From Planctomycetaceae bacterium (GTDB taxonomy: Bacteria; Planctomycetota; Planctomycetia; Planctomycetales; Planctomycetaceae): a stretch of 64,000 bases of DNA. The notes beneath the pieces are model-generated. The model saw only the letters and a list, made by a program, of their open reading frames with translations. It was not told the DNA's origin and did not search any database. Shown piece by piece: positions 1 to 10,729 of this stretch. The stretch spans positions 124,001 to 188,000 of the forward strand of contig JAKFUF010000001.1 in the NCBI GenBank assembly GCA_021732845.1. The letters are read 5' to 3'. How positions within the stretch are numbered: position 1 is the stretch's first letter; each line of letters starts with the position of its first letter. A program made the position numbers and the translations under genes.

Positions 1-156
1 CTGGGTTCGATGGGACCGCCGCTCAAGCTGACCCTCAAGGATCAGCCAGTCTTTTTGTGCTGCAAAGGCTGCGTGAACAAGGCCCGTTCGAATCCCGACA
101 ATACCCTCGCCAAGGTCGAGCAGCTCAAGGCGAAGGTGAAAGTGGAAGGCCACTAA
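1..156 (+). CDS. C-terminal end of a metal-binding protein (LGSMG/CC-x2-C domain), cut by window edge
   Basis: Frame 1 is open from the first base to a TAA at 154-156 and gives 51 residues. It carries the motif LGSMGPPLKL, then VFLCCKGC, then a Lys-rich helix. The same motif occurs twice at the C-terminus of the RND adaptor at 16708-18801, where it reads LGSMGxPxKLxLxGQxVFxCCxAC. This is therefore probably the tail of another efflux adaptor or a related periplasmic metal-binding protein. The clustered cysteines suggest a YHS-like copper-binding fold; that is inference from the cysteine pattern and the neighbours. The start lies outside the window. Confidence 0.7.
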   Translation: MGSMGPPLKLTLKDQPVFLCCKGCVNKARSNPDNTLAKVEQLKAKVKVEGH

Positions 157-183
157 ACCTCGTTCGTGACGAAAAGCGGAATT

Positions 184-310
184 TCGCCACAGAGGACACA
201 GAGTTCACAGAGTCTGAGGGGCAGATCATCCGCGGAAAGATGCAACAGGTGGAATGCCAATCCGCGCCGCGCTGAGACTCCTTTTCTCCTCTGTGAATCT
301 CTGTGGTGAT
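184..310. repeat. Intergenic inverted repeat (CACAGAG type)
   Basis: The left arm near 186-212 (CCACAGAGGACACAGAG, then TTCACAGAG) is mirrored by the right arm near 289-310 (CTCTGTGAATCTCTGTGG). About 75 bases separate them and there is no gene between. Imperfect inverted repeats of this wording are, to my knowledge, scattered between genes in many planctomycetes and other environmental bacteria. It could be a non-autonomous mobile repeat or a transcript-end hairpin. Confidence 0.6.
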
Positions 311-391
311 TTTCATGCGGTGAATTTCTGCGAGCCTGCGTTGAGTGGAATGAAACTCCGGCCTCGAAAACGAATGCGGCGGTATTAGATC

Positions 392-2614
392 ATGCGTGAG
401 CAACTTCATGGTGTCGGCCTGCGGTGGTGTGTGCTGGTACTCGCAACGGCCGTGACCCCGGTGTTTGGGCACGAAGGCCACCAGCCGCTGCCCACGAAGG
501 GTGTGCAGATTGACCTCAAGACGGGGCAGCTGACGCTCAGCCGGGCGGCGCGAGAGGTGCTGGATGTCAAAACGACCGAGGTCGAGAGCCGGCCGGTGGC
601 GGGGGGCGTTAAGGCTTACACGACTGTCGTGTCCCCCTGGACACAGCGGGCTTACGTCACCTCGAGGCGGTCTGGGCGGATCACAAAGCTTCATGTCCGG
701 CCAGGCGATACGGTCAGTGCGGGGCAGGTGCTCGCTGAGATCGACAGCCTCGACCTGCATGAGCTGCGGCTGGACTATCAAAAGACACTGAACGAGCTGG
801 AGCTGTCGGCCAAGATCCTGGAATCGCTGGCCCCCGCCGTGAAGGTGGGGTCTGTGCCGGCACAACGGCTTGTGGAGGCGGAGAACACGCACGAGCAGTC
901 TCAGAACGCGCTCGATGTCCTGCGGGCGAAGGCTGCCGGGCTGGGTGTGCCCGAAACGGACCTCAGTCTAGCCGTCAAAGGGGACGCGCCACCCTTGCGG
1001 CTGCCGCTTGTCAGCCTGATTGGCGGCGTGGTCGTGCATGCCGATGTGGCCGTCGGCAAGTTCGTGGAGCCCACCGAACACCTGTTCGAGATTGTCGACA
1101 CGTCGCGCGTGTGGGTCAAAATTGGCGTGCTGGAACAGGATCTCCACCGCGTCCAGGAGGGCCAGACCGTCAAGCTCACGTTTAATGGGCTGACTGGTAA
1201 AACCTTTGAGGCGAAGGTGGACAAGATTGGGCTGCTGCTCGATCCGCGGACGCATCAGGGCCTTGCCTGGGCGGAGATCGAAAACAGCGCCACGGGCCGG
1301 CGGCTGCTGCCGGGCATGAATGGCCAGGCCGAGTTCATTCTTCCGGGGCGCGCGACGGGCTTAAGCGTCCCCGTCGCTTCCGTGTTCAGCGATGGGGCCG
1401 AACGCTATGTCTTCGTCGAGGAGTCATCAACCAGGGAAAGCTCCGAATACCGCAAGAAGCCCGTGGTGATCGGCAGGCAGACGCGCGACCGGGCGGAACT
1501 CATTGCCGGGGATCTGTTTCCCGGAGACCGGGTGGTGACGCGCGGCGGGCACGAATTGTCGAGCCTGTTCTTTCTGGGCGTCCTGCGGATCAGCCCCGGC
1601 ACCGCCCGAAGCATCGGCCTGAAGGTCGAGGCGGTGTCGGAACACAGCGTGGAACAGATCCTGCGGTTCGACGGCGCGCTCGACGTTCCGCCGCAGCGCC
1701 GCACATCCGCATCGTCCCAGCTGGCAGGTGCGCTGCACGAGATCCGGGTGGACCGCGGGCAACAGGTCAAGGCGGGTGACATCCTCGCGGAGGTCTCCAC
1801 GCGGGAGCTTCAGGACATTCAATTGGAACTGCTCAAGGCGCACCTCGACGGAGCCATGTGGCGGGCCACCTTCAAGCGGCTGCGGGCCGCGGGCGATGCC
1901 GTGTCGCGGCGCAGCGTGCTGGAAATGGAAAGCCGCGTCAAGACGCTCGAAGCCCAGTCCGCCAACCTGCGTCAAAAACTGCTGACCCTCGGCCTGTCGT
2001 CGGCGCAGATTGACGAGGTCATCAAATCGAGGCGTGTCCTCGACACTCTGCCGGTGCGCGCCCCCATGGAGGGGGTCGTCGTTCATTTTGACCGTACGCT
2101 CGGACAACATGTCCGGGCCGACGAGCCGCTCTTTGAAATTCACGACCTGTCGCAGGTGTGGGTGCAGGCGTTCGTCGGCGAGCGTGAATCGAGTCAGGTG
2201 CAAATCGGCCAGCTGGCCCGCATCCGTCTGGTGGCGCATCCGGACTTCGAGGCCGAAGGGGTCGTGACCCGCCTCGGTCCCGTTGTCGGAGCGGAAAGCC
2301 GGACCCAGATGGCGTGGATCGAGTTCCAGAAAATGCCCGCCGTGGCTCTGCAGCACAACATGCTGGCGCGGGTGACGCTCACCACCAGCCGGCCACCGCC
2401 GACACTGGCCGTGCCGGTCGATGCGGTCGTCAGCGACGGGCTGCGGAATTTTCTGTTTGTGCAGAAGGCCGACGGGGTCTTCGAACGCCGGCGCGTCGGC
2501 CTGGGGCGGGCCGACGACCGCTTTGTCGAAGTCACCGGCGGGCTGGCACGCGGTGAAAAAGTGGCGACGGCCGGCGTCCCTCAAATTCAAACTTCATATG
2601 CAGCGGTGCGATGA
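392..2614 (+). CDS. RND efflux periplasmic adaptor with two tandem HlyD/CusB modules
   Basis: This 740-residue secreted adaptor (membrane fusion protein) should link the inner-membrane pump encoded next (2687) to a TolC-type channel. Residues 1-27 form a signal peptide, followed by a His-containing start (HEGHQ). Module 1 has its first lipoyl-like half near 96-118 (ITKLHVRPGDTVSAGQVL), an alpha hairpin, and its second half near 210-250 (GGVVVHADVAVGKFV). Module 2 repeats this: a first half near 447-470 (LHEIRVDRGQQVKAGDIL), a hairpin, and a second half near 558-600 (GVVVHFDRTLGQHV). Ordinary CusB-type adaptors have one module and about 400 residues, so this is a duplication or fusion. The gap to the pump gene is 72 bases, consistent with one operon. 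The family call is secure; copper as substrate is inferred from the neighbourhood. Confidence 0.88.
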   Translation: MREQLHGVGLRWCVLVLATAVTPVFGHEGHQPLPTKGVQIDLKTGQLTLSRAAREVLDVKTTEVESRPVAGGVKAYTTVVSPWTQRAYVTSRRSGRITKLHVRPGDTVSAGQVLAEIDSLDLHELRLDYQKTLNELELSAKILESLAPAVKVGSVPAQRLVEAENTHEQSQNALDVLRAKAAGLGVPETDLSLAVKGDAPPLRLPLVSLIGGVVVHADVAVGKFVEPTEHLFEIVDTSRVWVKIGVLEQDLHRVQEGQTVKLTFNGLTGKTFEAKVDKIGLLLDPRTHQGLAWAEIENSATGRRLLPGMNGQAEFILPGRATGLSVPVASVFSDGAERYVFVEESSTRESSEYRKKPVVIGRQTRDRAELIAGDLFPGDRVVTRGGHELSSLFFLGVLRISPGTARSIGLKVEAVSEHSVEQILRFDGALDVPPQRRTSASSQLAGALHEIRVDRGQQVKAGDILAEVSTRELQDIQLELLKAHLDGAMWRATFKRLRAAGDAVSRRSVLEMESRVKTLEAQSANLRQKLLTLGLSSAQIDEVIKSRRVLDTLPVRAPMEGVVVHFDRTLGQHVRADEPLFEIHDLSQVWVQAFVGERESSQVQIGQLARIRLVAHPDFEAEGVVTRLGPVVGAESRTQMAWIEFQKMPAVALQHNMLARVTLTTSRPPPTLAVPVDAVVSDGLRNFLFVQKADGVFERRRVGLGRADDRFVEVTGGLARGEKVATAGVPQIQTSYAAVR

Positions 2615-2686
2615 CAACGGCCACGCGGGCTCAACCACCCGCGTGACCCGCAGGCTGGCCCGGCTGTGTAGAACGAGAACCGATTC

Positions 2687-5600
2687 ATGTTGAACTGGAT
2701 CATCCTGTTTTCGCTGAAGAACCGCGCCCTCGTCCTGATCACGTCACTGGTGGTCATGGTCTACGGGGCCATCCAGCTTCGCGAGATGCCGGTCGATGTC
2801 TTCCCGGATCTGAACCGGCCAACCGTCACCATCATGACCGAGGCGGCGGGCCTGGCTCCGGAAGAAGTCGAGGTGCTGGTCACCCGGCCGATCGAGTTTC
2901 TCCTGAACGGGGCGACGGGTGTCCAGCGCGTGCGGTCTGCTTCCGGTATCGGCCTGTCGATCGTCTGGGTCGAGTTCGACTGGGGCACAGACATCTTCCG
3001 CGACCGGCAGATCGTCGCGGAAAAAATGCAACTGGCGCGGGAACGCCTGCCGGCAGACACGAATCCGGTGATGGCACCAATTTCGTCGATCATGGGCGAG
3101 ATCATGCTGCTCGGCCTGCGGTCGACGGCGGAACTGAACACGGAAGACGCCCGAGCCGCAAAGGCGATGGAACTGCGGACGCTGGGCGAATTCACGCTCC
3201 GCAACCGGCTGCTGGCGGTGGGGGGCGTGTCGCAGGTCACGGTGATGGGGGGGATCCTCAAGCAGTATCAGATCATCACGTCGCCGGGGCGGCTGGCCGC
3301 CCAGAACGTCACATTGCTGGAGTTGACCGAGGCGGCGCGGAAGGCGAACGTGATCGCGGGGGGCGGCATCATGGTTCGCCCTCCCAAAGAATCGCTGCTG
3401 CGAATCAGTGGACAAAGCCTCACCCTGGAGGAGATTGAGAACACGCCGGTCCTGTGGCGGGAGCCGATGCCGGTGCGGATCAAGGACGTGGCGGATGTCC
3501 GGTTTGGCGGGCCGGTCAAGCGGGGGGATGGCAGTGCGTGGGTCAAGCTCGAACCCGATGTGAACGCCGCTGTCAGCGAGTCGCAGCCGCATGAACATGC
3601 GGAGGCGGCAGCGACCGGGAACAGTTCCCACAAGCACACGCATGAGCACGGCACCGGGCAGGCAATCACCAAGCTCAGCGGCGGCCCGGCGGTCATCATG
3701 ACTGTCCAGAAGCAGCCGAACGCCGACACGCTGGCGCTGGACGGCAGAATCAACGAAGTCCTGGAGTCGCTGCAGCAGGAACTTCCGTCCGACGTCGTCA
3801 TTGAACGCCGCATTTTCAAGCAGGCGGATTTCATCGAAGCCGCCGTCGAGAACGTCACCGAAGCGGTCCGCGACGGGGCGATCTGGGTCATCATCGTCCT
3901 CTTCCTGCTGATGGGCAATTTCCGCACGAGCCTCAGTTCGCTGACCTCCATGCCGTTGTCCATTCTGTTGACCGTGCTCGTGTTCCACTGGCTGGGCATC
4001 ACCATCAACACCATGACTCTCGGCGGCATTGCCGTGGCCATTGGCGACCTCGTGGACGATTCGATTGTCGACATCGAAAACATCTACCGCCGCCTCAAGG
4101 AAAACCGTCAGCTTCCGGCCGCGCAGCAGCGCCCGGCACTGGACGTGATCTACGACGCCTCCTGCGAAGTGCGAAACTCGATTGTGTATGCCACGCTGAT
4201 CGTGATTCTTGTGATGTTTCCGCTGTTCTCCATGGCGGGGCTGGAAGGCCGCATGTTCGCCCCGCTGGGGCTGGCCTATATCATTTCCCTGCTGTGCTCG
4301 CTGGTTGTGTCGCTGACATTCACGCCCGTGTTTGGGTCGGTGCTGCTGCCGCAGGCGAAGTTCCTGGCCGACGCGGAAGATCCGCTGCTGCTGCGGTGGC
4401 TGAAACGTGTCGATGCGGCCGTGCTGAAGTTCACACTGCGGCATGCCTCGCTGATTTTGGGAGGCGTGGCCGTTCTGGTCACCGTGTCCTGCACCAGCAT
4501 CCTGTGGATGGGGGGGGAGTTCCTGCCTCCGTTCAATGAAGGCACGCTGACCATCAGCATGCGGATGGAGCCGGGCACCAGCCTGGACGAGAGCCAGCGC
4601 ATCGCCGAGCGGGCGGAGCGGCTGATTCTCGATGTCCCGGAAGTGCTGTCCGTCTCGCGCCGCACCGGCCGGGCGGAGCTGGACGAACATGCCGAGGGGG
4701 TCAACTCGTCGGAGATCGATGTCCTGCTCGCCGAGCATCAACCGCAAAAGCCGGGCTGGGGCTACACAGCGCTGCGGCTGATCCCCATTGCCCACCTGTG
4801 GGGCTTTGATTCCGTCGGGCGTTCCCGGGAAGCGGTCATCGCCGATGTTCGCGACCGCATCTCGAACATTCCCGGCGCTGCGGTGAACATTGGCCAGCCG
4901 ATCTCGCACCGGCTGGATCACATGATGTCCGGCATTCGTGCTCAGATCGCGGTCAAAGTCTTCGGCCAGGATCTGCGGGAACTGCGGACGGCGGCCTACG
5001 ACATTCAGGAGCGGATGCAGTCCATTCCGGGCATTGTCGACCTGCAGATTGAGCCACAGGTTGAGATTTCGCAGGTCCGGTTGAAGGTGAAGCGCCGGGA
5101 AGCGGCGCGCTACGGACTTGCGCCCGGTGATGTCGCCGAACTGCTGGAGACAGCCTACAAGGGGCGGGTCGTGTCGCAGGTGCTGGACGAGGACCGCTAC
5201 TTTGGCCTCGTTGTCTGGTATGACGAAGCTTCGCGCAGCGACCCCGCGGCGATCAACGAGACGATTTTGGAGACGCCATCGGGTCGACGGGTGCCGCTGG
5301 GACAGGTGGTGGAGATCCTCGACACCACCGGTCCGAACACGCTCAATCGCGAACATGTCCAGCGGCGGATTGTCGTCTTCTGCAATACGCAGGGCCGCGA
5401 CCTGACCAGTGTTGTCAATGACATCAAACAGGCGCTCGTGCCTGTCGAGACCCGGCTGAGAACGCTCCCCGGGAGTTATTACCTCGAATACAGCGGACAG
5501 TTCGAGGCCCAGCAGCAGGCCAATCGCCGTCTGGCAATTCTCGGCACACTCAGCATTCTGGGTGTGTTCCTGCTGCTGACCAAGGCGTTGGATTCCTGGC

Positions 5601-6211
5601 GGGGGGCGCTGCAGGTGCTGGTCAACATTCCACTGGCGGCTTTCGGCTCGGTGCTGGCCCTGCTGATCGTCAACCGCCCGGAATGGTCTGCGCTGCAGGC
5701 CGCGCCCTGGTGGGACTGGCCGCGCGTCTGGGTGAGTGCGACCAGTTTGTCCGTCGCCCACTGGGTCGGCTTCATCACGCTCATCGGCGTGGTCAGCCGC
5801 AACGGAATCATGATGATTTCGCACTACATTCACCTGATGCAGCACGAAGGCGAGACCTTCTCCGAACAGATGATCATCCGCGGCAGCCTCGAACGGCTCG
5901 CGCCGGTGATGATGACCGCCATGACCAGCTTCATCGGTCTACTGCCGCTGCTGTTCGGAGCGGGCCAGACGGGCAAGGAAATCCTCTATCCGCTGGCGCT
6001 TGTCGTCTTTGGCGGGATGTTGACCTCGACCATTCTCGACCAGGTCGTGACTCCGGCCCTGTTCTTCAAGTTCGGCCGCAAGGTCTACTCCCGCGCGCCG
6101 GACTCGGCGACAGGGAACACCGTCGCGGTTGCCGTTCCCACTTTGCCAGATCCGTTGACCGAAGTTCCAGAACTCAAGCGAGACGACACGCCAAATCCAT
6201 CAAACACGTGA
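2687..6211 (+). CDS. CzcA/CusA-family heavy-metal RND efflux pump with His-rich loop
   Basis: This 1174-residue inner-membrane proton-driven pump is of the heavy-metal efflux (HME) class. The N-terminal membrane helix is followed by the typical REMPVDVFPDLNRPTVTI stretch. The TM4 proton-relay region reads VAIGDLVDDSIVDIENIYRR, with several acidic residues. The C-terminal half has GFITLIGVVSRNGIMM and a second membrane bundle. Near residues 298-325 there is a His-rich insert (PHEHAEA, then HKHTHEHGTG) in a periplasmic loop, probably a metal-capturing segment; I do not expect it in standard CusA or CzcA. The protein is about 100 residues longer than E. coli CusA. It follows its adaptor (392-2614) directly. 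Specificity (copper, silver, zinc or cobalt) cannot be read from the sequence. Confidence 0.92.
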   Translation: MLNWIILFSLKNRALVLITSLVVMVYGAIQLREMPVDVFPDLNRPTVTIMTEAAGLAPEEVEVLVTRPIEFLLNGATGVQRVRSASGIGLSIVWVEFDWGTDIFRDRQIVAEKMQLARERLPADTNPVMAPISSIMGEIMLLGLRSTAELNTEDARAAKAMELRTLGEFTLRNRLLAVGGVSQVTVMGGILKQYQIITSPGRLAAQNVTLLELTEAARKANVIAGGGIMVRPPKESLLRISGQSLTLEEIENTPVLWREPMPVRIKDVADVRFGGPVKRGDGSAWVKLEPDVNAAVSESQPHEHAEAAATGNSSHKHTHEHGTGQAITKLSGGPAVIMTVQKQPNADTLALDGRINEVLESLQQELPSDVVIERRIFKQADFIEAAVENVTEAVRDGAIWVIIVLFLLMGNFRTSLSSLTSMPLSILLTVLVFHWLGITINTMTLGGIAVAIGDLVDDSIVDIENIYRRLKENRQLPAAQQRPALDVIYDASCEVRNSIVYATLIVILVMFPLFSMAGLEGRMFAPLGLAYIISLLCSLVVSLTFTPVFGSVLLPQAKFLADAEDPLLLRWLKRVDAAVLKFTLRHASLILGGVAVLVTVSCTSILWMGGEFLPPFNEGTLTISMRMEPGTSLDESQRIAERAERLILDVPEVLSVSRRTGRAELDEHAEGVNSSEIDVLLAEHQPQKPGWGYTALRLIPIAHLWGFDSVGRSREAVIADVRDRISNIPGAAVNIGQPISHRLDHMMSGIRAQIAVKVFGQDLRELRTAAYDIQERMQSIPGIVDLQIEPQVEISQVRLKVKRREAARYGLAPGDVAELLETAYKGRVVSQVLDEDRYFGLVVWYDEASRSDPAAINETILETPSGRRVPLGQVVEILDTTGPNTLNREHVQRRIVVFCNTQGRDLTSVVNDIKQALVPVETRLRTLPGSYYLEYSGQFEAQQQANRRLAILGTLSILGVFLLLTKALDSWRGALQVLVNIPLAAFGSVLALLIVNRPEWSALQAAPWWDWPRVWVSATSLSVAHWVGFITLIGVVSRNGIMMISHYIHLMQHEGETFSEQMIIRGSLERLAPVMMTAMTSFIGLLPLLFGAGQTGKEILYPLALVVFGGMLTSTILDQVVTPALFFKFGRKVYSRAPDSATGNTVAVAVPTLPDPLTEVPELKRDDTPNPSNT

Positions 6212-6398
6212 GCCCGAGAATTACGAGCACGGCCATGACTCGACCCACCGACGAATCAATACGGGAATTTCAATCGCTGCGCTTCGCACTCAGCGGAAAA
6301 AATCCGACCGTGGGGAATTCGCTGACGCACCTATCCCAGGAACTGGTCCCCGTGACACTTTGGGAACCAGTCCGGTGGGTGAGCCACCATTGCGTCAC

Positions 6399-6737
6399 TC
6401 AACCTGCTGTCCCCGCCATGGCGCGACACTGTTCGGCGCAGCGGCGGCAGGATTCAGCACATTTCCGGCAGTGGTCGGCCTTATGCTTTTTGCATTCGGC
6501 AGCGCACGCTTCACAGATTTCGGCGCAGAGGCGGCACATGGCAGCGGCAAACTTGGAGCCACGGCTCATGAAGGCGGCAGCCGCCCAGCAGGCGTCGGCG
6601 CAGTCCCGGTCGTGGCGGATGCACTCGGCCATCATCTTGACGTCCTGCTCTTGCAGGCACGCGGTGGCACAGTGTTCACAGGCTTCTGCACATTCCACAC
6701 AGGCTCTGATGCAGGCGGCGTGCTGTTCGTGAGCCAT
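6399..6737 (-). CDS. Four-helix-bundle copper-storage protein, Csp-like (DUF326)
   Basis: This 112-residue protein has 19 cysteines, many in CxxxC and CxxC spacing along predicted helices (for example CIRACVECAEACEHC and CRKCAESCRRCAEQC). That matches the Csp family, in which the core of a four-helix bundle is filled with thiol-bound Cu(I). No signal peptide is visible (it starts MAHEQHAACIRAC), so it resembles cytosolic Csp3 rather than exported Csp1. It lies between a metal RND operon and a copper ATPase and is read in the opposite direction. It probably buffers or stores cytosolic Cu(I). Confidence is high for the family, moderate for the role. Confidence 0.9.
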   Translation of the reverse strand: MAHEQHAACIRACVECAEACEHCATACLQEQDVKMMAECIRHDRDCADACWAAAAFMSRGSKFAAAMCRLCAEICEACAAECKKHKADHCRKCAESCRRCAEQCRAMAGTAG

Positions 6738-6867
6738 GATGTTTCACTCCTGATGCTGATGAAATTGTCGTGACGAGTGGGCTGTTGCCCACGGAACAAA
6801 ACTCGCAAATCACATGCCGGGCAAGCCGTTCCGGTGTTCAATCCTCCAATCGAAAGGAAGTTTCCTG

Positions 6868-9291
<2,424 letters not shown>

Positions 9292-9399
9292 ATCGTGCGC
9301 TGGACACCGGCACGGCGACGACCGTGAAAACCGGGCGTCCGGCGGGTACAAGTGCTTTGTCGTCTGGACGGTCTTCCTCCTCCCTCTGGAAAGCTTGTC

Positions 9400-10629
9400 A
9401 TGGCTGGAAGTCATCGAACGCAGTTTCTGGTGCTCACCCTCGCGGCGCTGGCCCTGACCACCGTGGCTCTCGCCGCACCCGTCAAACGTGCGGCGACAGG
9501 CACCGCCACAAAGCCCCAGACGGGCGACCGGGTCAAACTCGTACGTGCGCCGGAAGGCGGCCTCCAACCTCAAACCGCTGTCGATTCCGCAGGCACCCTG
9601 CATCTGATCTACTTCAAGGGCGAACCGGGATCCGGTGACATCTACCATGTCCGAAAAGCCGTTGGCCAGGCCGACTTTTCGCCGCCGTTGCGGGTCAACA
9701 GCCAGCCCGGCAGCGCCATTGCCACCGGGACTATCCGTGGCGCGCAACTGGCGGTGGGCCGGGACAACCGGGTGCATGTCGCCTGGAATGGATCTTCGAA
9801 GGCCGAGCCGAAAGGGCCGGGGAAGTCTGGGAATCCGATGCTCTACACGCGGCTCAACGACGGGGGAACCGCCTTCGAGCCACAGCGCAACGTGATTGCC
9901 CAGGCCTACGGTCTTGATGGCGGGGGCAGTGTCGCTGCCGACACAAAGGGAAATGTCTACGTTGTCTGGCATGGCAATCCGAAGGCGGACGGCGAGGAGA
10001 ACCGCCGGGTCTACGTCACCCGTTCCAGCGATGATGGGCGAACTTTCTCACCCGAGATTCCCGCGGATGCGCAGAAGAACGGCGCGTGCGGCTGTTGCGG
10101 ACTGCGGGCGTTCGCCGATGCCAGCGGCCGGCTGCATCTCATTTATCGCTCTGCCCAGGAAGAGGTGAACCGCGACATTTACCTGCTGACCTCCTCCGAC
10201 CAGGGCGGCAGTTTTGCGGGGTTGCGGCTCGACACTTGGAATACACCCATTTGTCCGATGAGCAATGAAGCCTTTGCCGCTGCGGGCGAGGCGGTGCTGG
10301 CCGCGTGGGAGACCAAAGGGCAGGTCTACTTCACCCGTCTCGACTTCACGCACCCGTACAGCGGCCCAGGGAAGCCGCGCAAGCCGGTGGCTCCTCCTGG
10401 AACGGCCGGCGGGCGCAAGCATCCCGCCCTGGCAGTGAACACCAAAGGAGAGACGCTGCTCGTCTGGGACGAGGGGACCGGATGGCAGAAAGGCGGCACG
10501 CTGGCCTGGCAGGTGTTCGATTCCGCCGGGAAACCAACCAAGGACCGGGGGACTAGCGACGGAATCCCCGTCTGGAGCTTCGCCGGGGCCTATGCCGAGC
10601 CGGATGGATCATTCGTGATCGTTCATTGA
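9400..10629 (+). CDS. Exported sialidase-fold (BNR-type) beta-propeller protein
   Basis: This 409-residue protein has an N-terminal signal peptide (QFLVLTLAALALTTVALAAP). The ATG at 9400 is preferred over 9352, which would place 16 polar residues before the signal. Repeated beta-propeller-like blocks are visible (IYHVRKA, VYVTRSSDDGRTFS, IYLLTSSDQGGSF), similar to Asp-box/BNR repeats of exo-alpha-sialidase-like proteins. A CGCC cysteine cluster lies mid-protein. No catalytic function is evident; its place between the copper ATPase and the multicopper oxidase suggests a periplasmic role in metal stress, but that is only context. Confidence 0.72.
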   Translation: MAGSHRTQFLVLTLAALALTTVALAAPVKRAATGTATKPQTGDRVKLVRAPEGGLQPQTAVDSAGTLHLIYFKGEPGSGDIYHVRKAVGQADFSPPLRVNSQPGSAIATGTIRGAQLAVGRDNRVHVAWNGSSKAEPKGPGKSGNPMLYTRLNDGGTAFEPQRNVIAQAYGLDGGGSVAADTKGNVYVVWHGNPKADGEENRRVYVTRSSDDGRTFSPEIPADAQKNGACGCCGLRAFADASGRLHLIYRSAQEEVNRDIYLLTSSDQGGSFAGLRLDTWNTPICPMSNEAFAAAGEAVLAAWETKGQVYFTRLDFTHPYSGPGKPRKPVAPPGTAGGRKHPALAVNTKGETLLVWDEGTGWQKGGTLAWQVFDSAGKPTKDRGTSDGIPVWSFAGAYAEPDGSFVIVH

Positions 10630-10671
10630 CGATGCCTCGCATGCAGCATGCCGTCACCCACAAGCGGGCGA

Positions 10672-10706
10672 GGGAAGGGCGTTTTGCAGGTTACTGCGCC
10701 CTTCCG
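10672..10706. terminator. Hairpin between convergent genes, likely bidirectional terminator
   Basis: The arms GGAAGGGCG (10673-10681) and CGCCCTTCC (10697-10705) are perfectly complementary around a 15-base loop. They lie between the stop codons of the convergent genes ending at 10629 and 10730. There is no long T run, so the terminator role is an inference. Confidence 0.55.
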
Positions 10707-10729
10707 CCGCCACTCTCGCGGTTCCTGTA

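Noticed and set aside
2744-5845. 1033-residue minus-strand frame
   Set aside because: Antisense shadow of the CzcA-like gene in GC-rich DNA; Arg/His/Gln-rich with no motif.
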